Source: RGIG9379 sp031553005 (GTDB taxonomy: Bacteria > Bacteroidota > Bacteroidia > Bacteroidales > Paludibacteraceae). Taken from it: DNA of 21,723 bases. The notes under the pieces are model-generated. The model was not told the DNA's origin and ran no database searches. It worked only from the letters and a program-made list of their open reading frames with translations. Every line of letters starts with the position of its first letter. Within the stretch, counting starts at the first letter, position 1. A program made the position numbers and the translations under genes. Below are positions 1 through 6,297 of the stretch, one piece after another. The stretch lies in NCBI GenBank assembly GCA_031553005.1, contig JAVBMA010000040.1, positions 1 to 21,723 on the forward strand, in the 5' to 3' direction.

Positions 1-305
1 TTTCCTGATGCAATGTCAACCGAGTGCTGGACTACGATTCCTTCGAAAATAGATTTCAGGTCGTTGCCGTATCCTGCTTCAATCTTTATGTTTTTTCCTA
101 CGTTAAAAGCTTTGTCATCGCTTTCGGAAATAAGCCCTTCAGTCATATCTCCCGCTTCAAAAGTGAGTAATGCCTTTCCTATTTTGTTGATTTCCTTTGA
201 AATCTTGAAAGAGAGCAATCCGAACTTGTTCCCAATGCTTGTTCCTTCGCTGGAAATCTTAAATCCGGCAATACCGTCCAGTTTTGAGCTAATTGTATCT
301 GACAT
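1..305 (-). CDS. VgrG-like spike protein of contractile injection system (N-terminal part, cut by window edge)
   Basis: The visible 101 codons start at the ATG whose complement is at 303-305 and run off the window. The translation begins MSDTISSKLDGIAGFKISSE and later contains GYGNDLKSIFEGIVV, which fits the first beta-rich domain of the VgrG / phage gpD (gp27-like) fold; the pattern GYG..L..IFEGIV is typical of these proteins. In Afp/PVC-type particles this protein (position 8) forms the trimeric hub and spike under the tube. It follows the LysM adaptor gene, as Pvc8 follows Pvc7, but with a 265-nt gap that holds a very large inverted repeat. The rest of the protein, including the gp5-like needle part, is not visible. 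The family call is by pattern recognition and context; a PVC-type hub is more likely than a T6SS VgrG because of the neighbours. Confidence 0.82.
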   Translation of the reverse strand, partial: MSDTISSKLDGIAGFKISSEGTSIGNKFGLLSFKISKEINKIGKALLTFEAGDMTEGLISESDDKAFNVGKNIKIEAGYGNDLKSIFEGIVVQHSVDIASG

Positions 306-313
306 TTTTATTT

Positions 314-575
314 AGGTGAAAGGTGAAAGGTAAAATAGTTGAAAGTTGAAAAGTGAAAGTTGAAAGTTTCAATAGTTGAGAATTAAGAATTGAAAGTTGA
401 AAGTTTTTTGAGTGTTGGTTTGTGGCTTGGCACGGCTTCGCCGTTGTCAATAGCATTTATGTATTGTCATTTTGAATATTTATTTAATAAATAGCCGAAA
501 GCAAATTAACTTTCAACTTTCAATTCTTAATTCTCAACTATTGAAACTTTCACTTTTCACTTCTCAACTTTCACT
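314..575. repeat. Long inverted repeat with GTTGAAA-type heptamer arrays between adaptor and spike genes
   Basis: Bases 361-405 and 508-552 are perfect reverse complements over 45 nt, separated by a 102-nt loop. The arms are built from degenerate heptamers such as GTTGAAA, GTGAAAG and ATTGAAA, and imperfect complementarity continues outward to about 340 and 573. The loop contains a small hairpin, ACGGC-TTC-GCCGT, at 432-444. In the transcript of the minus-strand operon this would fold into one very stable hairpin between the LysM adaptor and the spike. There is no open reading frame of note in the gap on the coding strand. Confidence 0.9.
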
Positions 576-1230
576 TTACCGAAGGGAACATTAGTTTTGT
601 CCCCGGTTTGATATCTTTGAAAGTTGTTAATTGGTTATACGCTGCTACATCAACACAATAGGAGGGGTCGCCGTATATCTGATTGCAGAGAGAGGCGATG
701 GAATCTCCAGCCTTTAACGTAATCAGGTGCGAAAGGTCGGGCGAAGACTTGTTTTCGAGTTTAGCCGATTGCTTTTTGTCGAGAAAGCCGGTAATGGAAA
801 AAGATATTTTTACGCGCAAAGGGTCGCCGTTCGGAGCAAACAGGGTGTAATCATAATTCAAGGAATTGAGAACTCCTTTAAAAATGGTGGTTCCCCAGCT
901 TATTTTTAGGTAATTCGGACGGTGTATGTTGCCGTTGATATTGTAAATGACGTCTTCCAATTCTTGGATTTGCTTGCTTAACCCTCCTTTCAATTCGGAG
1001 ATAACGCCTGTCGCATCAAAAATGGTGTCAAAACTGAGGGAGGTTTCCTTGTGTTTGGCATATTTTGGCGCTCTGTATTGTCCTCCGACAGCTCCTTGTG
1101 TGGTCATTTGAATCTCCTTGTTATACTTTATTGTTGCCGGGTTTACCTGCAAAGTATAATCGGAGTTCATACTGGTCATTTCCTGATTCGAATAACCATA
1201 AATCTGCATTTTAACTAGATTGCCGCTCAT
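571..1230 (-). CDS. CIS tube protein with C-terminal LysM domain (Pvc7/Afp7-type baseplate adaptor)
   Basis: This 219-residue protein has two parts. Residues about 1-160 match the CIS tube-protein domain (start MSGNLVKMQIYGYSN, with the typical FNPATIKY-like segment LQVNPATIKY at about 27-36 and a later KISFSITGFLD strand). Residues about 168-218 form a LysM module (LKAGDSIASLCNQIYGDPSY ... IKPGTKLMFP). In eCIS particles the equivalent protein joins the inner tube to the hub and baseplate; the LysM fold here serves protein-protein packing and need not bind peptidoglycan. The start is set by tight coupling: the preceding DUF5908 stop codon and this ATG are separated by a single base. A second Met at residue 8 is possible but less likely. 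Confidence 0.88.
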   Translation of the reverse strand: MSGNLVKMQIYGYSNQEMTSMNSDYTLQVNPATIKYNKEIQMTTQGAVGGQYRAPKYAKHKETSLSFDTIFDATGVISELKGGLSKQIQELEDVIYNINGNIHRPNYLKISWGTTIFKGVLNSLNYDYTLFAPNGDPLRVKISFSITGFLDKKQSAKLENKSSPDLSHLITLKAGDSIASLCNQIYGDPSYCVDVAAYNQLTTFKDIKPGTKLMFPSVK

Positions 1231-1231
1231 A

Positions 1232-1393
1232 TTACCATTCCCTTTCCCATTCTGCTTTTTTCTCCTGAATCTTAATCACTTCTTTTATGATTTCTTGTTT
1301 TAATTTGCGAATCGCTTCAGGTGATAACGCAGTTTGGTGTTGTGCTTGATTAATAGTTGTTTTTACTATGATTTCTTTAATTGTAATTGCCAT
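1232..1393 (-). CDS. DUF5908-type small protein (position of Afp6/Pvc6)
   Basis: This short gene was read directly from the sequence: 53 codons from ATG at 1391-1393 to TAA at 1232-1234. The product begins MAITIKEIIVKTTINQ and ends in a charged helix (KKAEWEREW). The start, a beta strand of the type I.I.EI.IK..I, followed by a Lys/Glu-rich helix of the form RKLKQEIIKEV, is characteristic of DUF5908 proteins found in Bacteroidota injection-system loci. The gene starts inside the 3' end of the upstream tube gene (28-nt overlap) and its stop lies one base before the next start, so its translation is probably coupled to both. Its position between the second tube gene and the LysM adaptor equals that of the small afp6/pvc6 gene. 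The molecular role is not known to me; an assembly or baseplate-packing role is an inference. Confidence 0.85.
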   Translation of the reverse strand: MAITIKEIIVKTTINQAQHQTALSPEAIRKLKQEIIKEVIKIQEKKAEWEREW

Positions 1394-1827
1394 CTCATTA
1401 ATGTGGTGTATGTAAACTCGATACTTTCAATCAATACGCTGTTTTTTTCGGCGTCGAGTGGTTCTACGTCCCATTTAACAGGATAGGCTTTAACGCATAA
1501 CCAAGTATAAATGGGATTTCTTTCGGCATTCAACAATTGGATATGAATATTCCTTGGAATTATACTTTGAGTTAAGTCTCCCTGTAAAATATGTTTTATC
1601 CACATTACATCTTTGTCTTCTACGTAGTTTAAGGCTCTTTTCAGGACTAAATTGTTGTGCTTTATCTGTTTCGGAAGTTGATGTTCGTAGTTATTCAAAC
1701 CACCTTCCTGCACTTTTTCCAATTCCATTTCGGCAGAGAGTCCTGTTACTTCTTTAAATAATAATGGTGTATCAACCTTATCAATAGTTACTTGAAAATA
1801 AAAGGCTACCGGCAAGTCATAGTTCAT
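1366..1827 (-). CDS. Phage tail tube protein, gp19 family (second tube paralogue, Pvc5-like)
   Basis: The 153-residue product starts MNYDLPVAFYFQVTIDKVDT and contains FKEVTGLSAEMELEKVQEGG at about residues 23-42, the F.EVSGL..E pattern of the gp19/Hcp-like tube fold. Its usual length (about 145-160) and the final hydrophobic strand (SIEFTYTTLMRWQL) fit the family. Tube proteins stack as hexameric rings inside the sheath; in PVC-type particles a second paralogue at this position makes the first ring or rings next to the baseplate. The gene's 3' end overlaps the DUF5908 gene by 28 nt. The 197-nt gap to the preceding tube gene is filled with GTTGAAA-type repeats. Confidence 0.9.
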   Translation of the reverse strand: MNYDLPVAFYFQVTIDKVDTPLLFKEVTGLSAEMELEKVQEGGLNNYEHQLPKQIKHNNLVLKRALNYVEDKDVMWIKHILQGDLTQSIIPRNIHIQLLNAERNPIYTWLCVKAYPVKWDVEPLDAEKNSVLIESIEFTYTTLMRWQLQLKKS

Positions 1828-2024
1828 ATAGTTGAAAGTTGAAAGTTGAAAGTTGAAAATTGAAAGGTTAAATAGGGAGAGTTGAAAAGTGAAAATTGAA
1901 AAGTGAAAGTTTAGTTAGGTGAGAGTTGAAAATTGAAAGGTGAAAGTTTAAAATTGCTTTCAAACTTTACCTTATCTTACCATATCTTTCACCTTTCACT
2001 TTTCATCTTTCACCTTTCACTTGT
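1828..2024. repeat. GTTGAAA-type heptamer array and inverted arm between the two tube genes
   Basis: From about 1828 to 1955 the plus strand is a degenerate array of units such as GTTGAAA, ATTGAAA, GTGAAAA and GGTGAAA; from about 1984 to 2021 the complementary units (CTTTCAC, CTTTTCA) follow, giving an imperfect long hairpin. A smaller local stem pairs GGTGAAAGTTT (about 1938-1948) with AAACTTTACC (about 1964-1973). No coding potential is apparent. Confidence 0.85.
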
Positions 2025-2474
2025 TTAACTGTTTGCGATTATTAGTTTTTCGTGGGCAATTTCCAATGTTTCTACGGCTACTTCATTTCCGTCCGATTTC
2101 AGGTCGGTTCCGGTGATTTTGGTAGGCCATGCGTTGGTCAGTGTCCATGTCATAGTGGGGTTACCGCCTTCGTCGAGCAACTTGATGGTTACCGGTTCGC
2201 GTTTGATGGTGTTCAACTTGATTGTATTAAACCAGTCCCAGAACTTGTTGTCGCTTTTGAAAATCCCTTTTTTCAAGGTAATGTTGCCATACTTTTTTAT
2301 GCCGGGCATTTTGATGGTCGAAAATTCGGGGCTATCGCCATGACGGTACTCGATTATCTGTGCTTCTACGTCTAAACCTGATACTTCCTGGAAGTTCGCG
2401 TTTAGTGTCCCTATCTCTACCGAAAAGTAAAACTTCGGTAACGGCCATACGTTGTCTTGTGCTTCTCCTGCCAT
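2025..2474 (-). CDS. Phage tail tube protein, gp19 family (main inner tube, Pvc1-like)
   Basis: This 149-residue protein starts MAGEAQDNVWPLPKFYFSVE and has the diagnostic tube segment FQEVSGLDVEAQIIEYRHGD at about residues 28-47, followed by KKYGNITLKKGIFKSDNKFW, a very common pattern in eCIS tube proteins (G.ITLKKG.F). The C-terminus VAVETLEIAHEKL is the usual last strand. It is the likely major inner-tube subunit, which stacks as hexamers inside the sheath and forms the rod that is expelled on contraction. It lies just downstream of the sheath gene, as expected for high, matched expression, though separated from it by a 219-nt repeat-filled gap. Confidence 0.93.
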   Translation of the reverse strand: MAGEAQDNVWPLPKFYFSVEIGTLNANFQEVSGLDVEAQIIEYRHGDSPEFSTIKMPGIKKYGNITLKKGIFKSDNKFWDWFNTIKLNTIKREPVTIKLLDEGGNPTMTWTLTNAWPTKITGTDLKSDGNEVAVETLEIAHEKLIIANS

Positions 2475-2693
2475 AATTTTATTTTATTAGTTGAAAATTT
2501 AGTTAGTTGAAAGTTTATTTAGTTGAAAGGTGAGAGTTGAAAAGTGAAAGGTTGGGAAAAGAGAATAACTTTTTATGTTTAGTTTCTTTGTCTGTAATTG
2601 ATGAAATATTTTTATTGAAATATTTTCTATACGTTTTCTATATTTGTATTGAAAATTTTCACCTTTCACCTTTCCCTTTTCACCTTTCCCTTA
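2475..2693. repeat. GTTGAAA-type heptamer array and inverted arm between tube and sheath genes
   Basis: Units such as AGTTGAAA, GTGAAAG and GTTGAAAA run from about 2490 to 2555, and complementary units (TTCACCTTTC repeated) run from about 2658 to 2690. The middle (about 2565-2655) is AT-rich. The TATTGAAAA / TTCTATA motifs next to the right arm also occur, inverted, at about 8227-8260 after dxs, so this is the same dispersed element. Confidence 0.82.
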
Positions 2694-4301
2694 TCAGCTT
2701 TTTTGCATTTGTTGTTGGAATGTAATTTCAATGAATTCCGCGGGGCGTACGATGGCGACGAGCACGGTAACCCGCATGATGCCTTCGAGGATGTCTTCGG
2801 GGGTCATGGTTTCGCCTAGTCCTACGTGTACGCTGTAAGCGTCGTCGGGTGAACTTCCTGCCAACCCTCCGCGTTTCCATATTCCGTTGAGGAAGTTGGA
2901 TATCATACTTTTAACGTTTACCCATGTATTTGCTTCATTGGGGTCGAATACATAGGCTCTGGCGGCATTTTTTACCGATTCTTCGAGCATAATCATGGTG
3001 CGGCGCACGTTTATGTATCTCCAGTCCAATGAGTTCCCGTCTAACGTGCGGGCACCCCATACTTTTAGTCCTTCTCCTGCAAATGCGCGGATGGCATTGA
3101 TTGATTTTCCGCTCAACGGCACGTTCAAATCTTCCTGCTCATCGTGCGAAATATTTTGCGCGGGGCTTACGGCTGTGGCTAATCCAACGTTTGCCGGAGC
3201 TTTCCATACGCCTTTTGTATTGTCTACCATCGTGATTATTCCTGCCATGGCTGCCGATACGGGAAGCAGGTTGAGTGACGAGCGTACTTCTTTCATCACG
3301 TCGCCATAGAAAGAGCTGAGGCCGCGAAGGAGGTTGTGGTTTTTTTTGCGAACCTGGTCGTAGTTTTCATTTTTGCCGCTTTTTATTTCTTCATCTATCT
3401 TGGCTTCGTCTGCTTCTATCATTGTTATGATAGCCAGCGCTTCTTCTTTTTTTGTATCGACATTTTTCGTGATTTCTTCTTTTTCTTCGTCGTTTTTAGC
3501 CTTGGCGAGTTCCTTATCCAATATTCGTTTGAAGTTTGCTTCTATCTCTTCCGTCAGGAGAGGAGCAATTTCCGTTAGAATCAGGTTGGAGTAATCGAGC
3601 TCGTTTTCCTGCACGATAGAAGAGTTAATCCAAGGATAATAGGCGGCGGCAAAGTCGAGAAAGCTGCTGCCTATATTTTCCCTGAAAGCGGTTACTACGT
3701 CTACTTCTTCGCTGGGGTCTTTACGGTCTTTGTATCCGTTGTAGATATCGAGCAGGGCAACGCGGCTCCTCATGTCGTATCCGCAGTGTTTTACCATGGC
3801 TTGTTGCAGGGCGTAGCAGTTGTCTTTGTCTTTTATCGACACGGCTTCGGGAATAACGAGCATGGTTGGTTCCTGTTCTTTTATCAGGGGAGTTATACCG
3901 GCTTCGAGCAGCGTTTTGTCTATTTCGCCTTCTGGCGCATAATTGCCGATGGAGACAATATAGCAAGGGCCTCCGCCATTGGCGTAGAAAAGCAACATGT
4001 TGTAATAGAGGCTATAACTGTCAGTGCGGCTTACTACATAGTTTTTCCCTCCAAAAAGGATAGCTGAACTTCCTTCGCCTTCTTCTATTTTGAATTGAGG
4101 TTTGGGTGCGCCACCGAAGTATGACCTGAACTCCGCCATGGAAGTAATGCGCCATGGTTTATTCAGCAAGGATTTATTTCCGTTTACTGCTTTTTCGGTA
4201 TAGCCAATGAAGGCGGGGACGGCTGTAGCTACTTCTACTACAGAATTTGGGAACGCATTTTTTTCAACGATATACACTCCCGGTGTTTTCATAACTGCCA
4301 T
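2694..4301 (-). CDS. Contractile tail sheath protein
   Basis: The 535-residue protein begins MAVMKTPGVYIVEKNAFPNS, the TPGVY.(V/E)E motif of phage/eCIS sheath proteins, and ends IVRPAEFIEITFQQQMQKS, a highly typical sheath C-terminus (PAEFI.ITF). The core segment NISHDEQEDLNVPL, then GARTLDG and WRYINVRRTMIMLEESV, belongs to the Phage_sheath_1 family. It forms the contractile outer tube that drives the inner tube out. Residues about 243-325 are a strongly charged Lys/Glu-rich helical stretch; a helical linker occurs here in related sheath proteins as far as I recall, so this is probably normal. Only one sheath gene is visible, against three in PVC/Afp loci. The gene follows the 240-residue unknown with a 19-nt gap. 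Confidence 0.96.
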   Translation of the reverse strand: MAVMKTPGVYIVEKNAFPNSVVEVATAVPAFIGYTEKAVNGNKSLLNKPWRITSMAEFRSYFGGAPKPQFKIEEGEGSSAILFGGKNYVVSRTDSYSLYYNMLLFYANGGGPCYIVSIGNYAPEGEIDKTLLEAGITPLIKEQEPTMLVIPEAVSIKDKDNCYALQQAMVKHCGYDMRSRVALLDIYNGYKDRKDPSEEVDVVTAFRENIGSSFLDFAAAYYPWINSSIVQENELDYSNLILTEIAPLLTEEIEANFKRILDKELAKAKNDEEKEEITKNVDTKKEEALAIITMIEADEAKIDEEIKSGKNENYDQVRKKNHNLLRGLSSFYGDVMKEVRSSLNLLPVSAAMAGIITMVDNTKGVWKAPANVGLATAVSPAQNISHDEQEDLNVPLSGKSINAIRAFAGEGLKVWGARTLDGNSLDWRYINVRRTMIMLEESVKNAARAYVFDPNEANTWVNVKSMISNFLNGIWKRGGLAGSSPDDAYSVHVGLGETMTPEDILEGIMRVTVLVAIVRPAEFIEITFQQQMQKS

Positions 4302-4320
4302 AATTTAGTTTTATAAGGGT

Positions 4321-5043
4321 TTAATAATAAAAATAAGAACTTATTGTGTTTTCCGGATTTATTGCGGATGTTTCATTACAACGGGGAAGAGGAACGGCGT
4401 CGCTCAGCAGCCGGTTGCCTGTTTTCCTTACTTCCCACAGTTTTATTTTGTAAGAGGTATTTTGGCTTAGGTCGACAGTTCCGGTGCTTCTGAAGCGATA
4501 GGCTTGAGTTGTGTCAAACAGCATTATTTTTTCAATTTCACTGAACTGTACCCTGCCTTTTTCTTCGGAAAGTTGTAGTTGTATATCCGGATGATTGTAT
4601 TTGGGTATTAGTATGAATTCGACAAGTTTTTTTACATACTGAATAGTTAGTTTTATCTCCGGCTGATTGTTGAGCAGTGTAAATGGTATTTGGAGTTGAC
4701 GCCAGACGCCGGGCTGCATGCTTTTCCGGATGGAGTAGTTTTCTTCTTCTTTTTCTTCAAGTCCGGATATATAGAAAAACTCGCCGGACAGGGGAATGAG
4801 GTCGAATTTCATTACCGGATTTTCATCTGCCCATAGCGCGAGTTGCTTTTCCGCAGTTTCTCCCGAAGGCAGCAGTATGTACCATTGCATAGGAGAGGCG
4901 GAACGAAACAGTATGCCGCTTTTCGCGAAGAATGTATTGGTTTCTTCGGAAGGAGACAGGCGCAGGGGAATAGTGCCCGGCGTGTAATATTCGTGCGCTA
5001 TCTCAAGCCGCAGCCAATGGTGGTATGTTTCTATTCTACTCAT
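4321..5043 (-). CDS. Uncharacterised protein of the injection-system operon
   Basis: This 240-residue protein is not assigned to a family. It starts MSRIETYHHWLRLEIAHEYY, ends in an aromatic SSYFYY, has no signal peptide or membrane segment, and is mostly predicted beta strand alternating with polar loops (for example GRVQFSEIEKIMLFD and YRFRSTGTVDL). It overlaps the end of the DUF4255 cap gene by 8 nt and precedes the sheath gene by 19 nt, so it is translated as part of the tail operon. I believe proteins of unknown function occur at this place in other Bacteroidota eCIS loci, but I could not check this. Its position between cap and sheath genes suggests a structural or assembly part (cap-associated, sheath initiator or terminator); that is inference only. 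Confidence 0.8.
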   Translation of the reverse strand: MSRIETYHHWLRLEIAHEYYTPGTIPLRLSPSEETNTFFAKSGILFRSASPMQWYILLPSGETAEKQLALWADENPVMKFDLIPLSGEFFYISGLEEKEEENYSIRKSMQPGVWRQLQIPFTLLNNQPEIKLTIQYVKKLVEFILIPKYNHPDIQLQLSEEKGRVQFSEIEKIMLFDTTQAYRFRSTGTVDLSQNTSYKIKLWEVRKTGNRLLSDAVPLPRCNETSAINPENTISSYFYY

Positions 5044-5581
5044 GTTTGGTTTCCTTGCTCATAATAGGTTTTGAAAGCCTGCTTATTTCGGTACTGTCAA
5101 TGTTAATCACCCTTATTTTACAAAGTACGGAGGGAAAATAGTTTCCTCCGCAAATGCTCCACAGGTTGGACAATTCGTTAAAGGAGATGTTAACCGGTTC
5201 AATCGCCAATGGACTGTTTGTTTCCTGTATGGTATAGTTTTTATTTTTCTGGAGGAAATACAAGGTTTCGGAAAATACCTGCAAAGATTCTTCGTATTGT
5301 TTTTCCGAAAAAACAGCAGAGAAGAGGATGTACAGGTTAAATTGCCAGACAGGAAGGTTTTTATTGTATTGTCCTTCCGAAACGGTGGATGATTTAAAAT
5401 TCATTCCGGCGGCAGTTTCGCGCTCCATGTTTACCAGAGAGATAATCAGTTTATTCGGCGGCGTAGAAACTACAGCATTGTTCAGGGGATTTAATAAAGC
5501 AACTTCGTCATTCAATCCCAAAGAGAGCTTTAAATGAGCGGAGAGCATTTTTTGCAATGTATTCAAACAATGATATAGCAT
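5036..5581 (-). CDS. DUF4255 (Pvc16 N-terminal-type) tail terminator/cap protein
   Basis: The 181-residue product starts MLYHCLNTLQKMLSAHLKLS and contains VALLNPLNNAVVSTPPNKLI at about residues 27-46 and LPVWQFNLYILFSAVFSEKQYEESL at about 75-99, a pattern typical of DUF4255 proteins (P.N.I...L.N.E.E..., then P....LYVLF...). In PVC particles the equivalent Pvc16 caps the tube and sheath at the end away from the baseplate. It is the first gene of the tail operon: a perfect -7 promoter element lies 30-37 nt upstream. Its end overlaps the next gene by 8 nt. Confidence 0.88.
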   Translation of the reverse strand: MLYHCLNTLQKMLSAHLKLSLGLNDEVALLNPLNNAVVSTPPNKLIISLVNMERETAAGMNFKSSTVSEGQYNKNLPVWQFNLYILFSAVFSEKQYEESLQVFSETLYFLQKNKNYTIQETNSPLAIEPVNISFNELSNLWSICGGNYFPSVLCKIRVINIDSTEISRLSKPIMSKETKHE

Positions 5582-5610
5582 AGTTTATTCCGTTTTGAAA
5601 TAAGAATAGA

Positions 5611-5618
5611 CAAACGTA
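5611..5618 (-). promoter_or_regulatory. Promoter -7 element of the injection-system operon
   Basis: On the minus strand this reads TACGTTTG, an exact match to the Bacteroidota consensus TAnnTTTG, 29 nt before the ATG of the cap gene. No clear TTTG -33 box stands 19-21 nt upstream; that space is taken by the 9-bp palindrome at 5626-5648. A weak -33 box plus an overlapping palindrome would suit a regulated promoter. Confidence 0.6.
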
Positions 5619-5625
5619 TTTTATA

Positions 5626-5648
5626 ATGGCGAAATTTTATTTCGCCAT
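5626..5648. promoter_or_regulatory. Perfect 9-bp palindrome: terminator of the regulator gene or operator of the tail promoter
   Basis: ATGGCGAAA, a 5-nt spacer and TTTCGCCAT form a perfect inverted repeat. It begins 7 nt after the stop codon of the WYL-like regulator gene and ends 7 nt before the -7 element of the tail promoter, covering the expected -33 region. It can be read as a factor-independent terminator (but the T-run after the stem is poor) or as a dimeric regulator's operator. Both readings are inference. Confidence 0.6.
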
Positions 5649-5654
5649 GCCGGA

Positions 5655-6038
5655 TTATTTGTGCAAAAATTGAATTTTAGCGTTAAAATTAATTAATATC
5701 CCGTATTCTTCTTCCGATATAATGTTTTTTACCAAGTATAATATTTTTTGAATGAGTTCGATTTCTGCTTGTGAGAACTGGAAAGGGATTAATTGGTACT
5801 CCGGGTCTTTATAATAATATGCTTTTTGTTTTTTACAATATTCTATCGGAGCATAATATCCTATAAAAGAGTCGTTTTGCATGGCTAAAATGTCTAATTG
5901 AATGGTTCGTTGGGTAATGTTGCAGTTTAAATTTTCCTTACAAAATTCTACAATATAACTGGTTTTTACGTATCTGTGCCGGCGGAGTAGTTTATCAATC
6001 AACGCATAACGTGCAAGTGCAAATTTGTTAATTGCCAT
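5655..6038 (-). CDS. Short WYL-type regulator: N-terminal HTH region only, no WYL domain
   Basis: The 127-residue protein resembles the first ~120 residues of Bacteroidota WYL regulators: ALARYALIDKLLRRHRYVK (winged-helix start), NITQRTIQLDILAMQ at about residues 40-54 (the S.RTIQ.DI..M recognition-helix motif), KKQKAYYYKDPEYQL at about 69-83 and a helical segment IELIQKILYLV. Full-length family members continue for another ~200 residues with the WYL ligand-binding and WCX domains; here a TAA stop ends the protein just before that point, and the sequence after it is a palindrome and then the tail promoter. So it is either a naturally minimal regulator or an old truncation. It is encoded just upstream of and in line with the injection-system operon and is the obvious candidate to control it. 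Confidence 0.75.
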   Translation of the reverse strand: MAINKFALARYALIDKLLRRHRYVKTSYIVEFCKENLNCNITQRTIQLDILAMQNDSFIGYYAPIEYCKKQKAYYYKDPEYQLIPFQFSQAEIELIQKILYLVKNIISEEEYGILINFNAKIQFLHK

Positions 6039-6263
6039 TTTTTAATTTTTATCAATAGTTTATTAAATCGTTTTTATGTTAAGTGAAAATTGCAAAATAA
6101 TTTAAAACATTATATGTACATACCTGAATTTTTGAGTTTTTTTAATCATCTGAAACCGGTATGGGAGTTTGTAGTGCAAATGGGGAGTGGAATAAAGACT
6201 TAAACGAGTGAGAGTAGTCTGTTTTCATGCGGTTTCTTTTTCCCCAGTCTCAATTAATTTGAT

Positions 6264-6271
6264 TACTTTTG
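6264..6271 (+). promoter_or_regulatory. Promoter -7 element of dxs
   Basis: TACTTTTG matches TAnnTTTG exactly and ends 26 nt before the first ATG of dxs. No convincing TTTG -33 box is seen 19-21 nt upstream. Its location in the divergent region between the regulator and dxs supports it. Confidence 0.55.
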
Positions 6272-6297
6272 CCAATTGAATTATTGAGAGAATAGAA

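Noticed and set aside
1..305. Plus-strand 100-codon frame over the first 300 bases
   Set aside because: The complementary strand encodes a VgrG-like start with family motifs; the plus-strand frame is Ser/Pro/Phe-rich shadow sequence.
314..2690. CRISPR-like impression of the regularly spaced GTTGAAA units
   Set aside because: Units are 7-8 nt, contiguous and degenerate, with no spacers and no cas genes; they are tandem and inverted repeats, not a CRISPR array.
1..6038. A type VI secretion system or a prophage tail module
   Set aside because: DUF4255, DUF5908, LysM adaptor and two tube paralogues are the eCIS set; no Tss membrane-complex proteins and no capsid, terminase, lysis or integrase genes are visible in the window.
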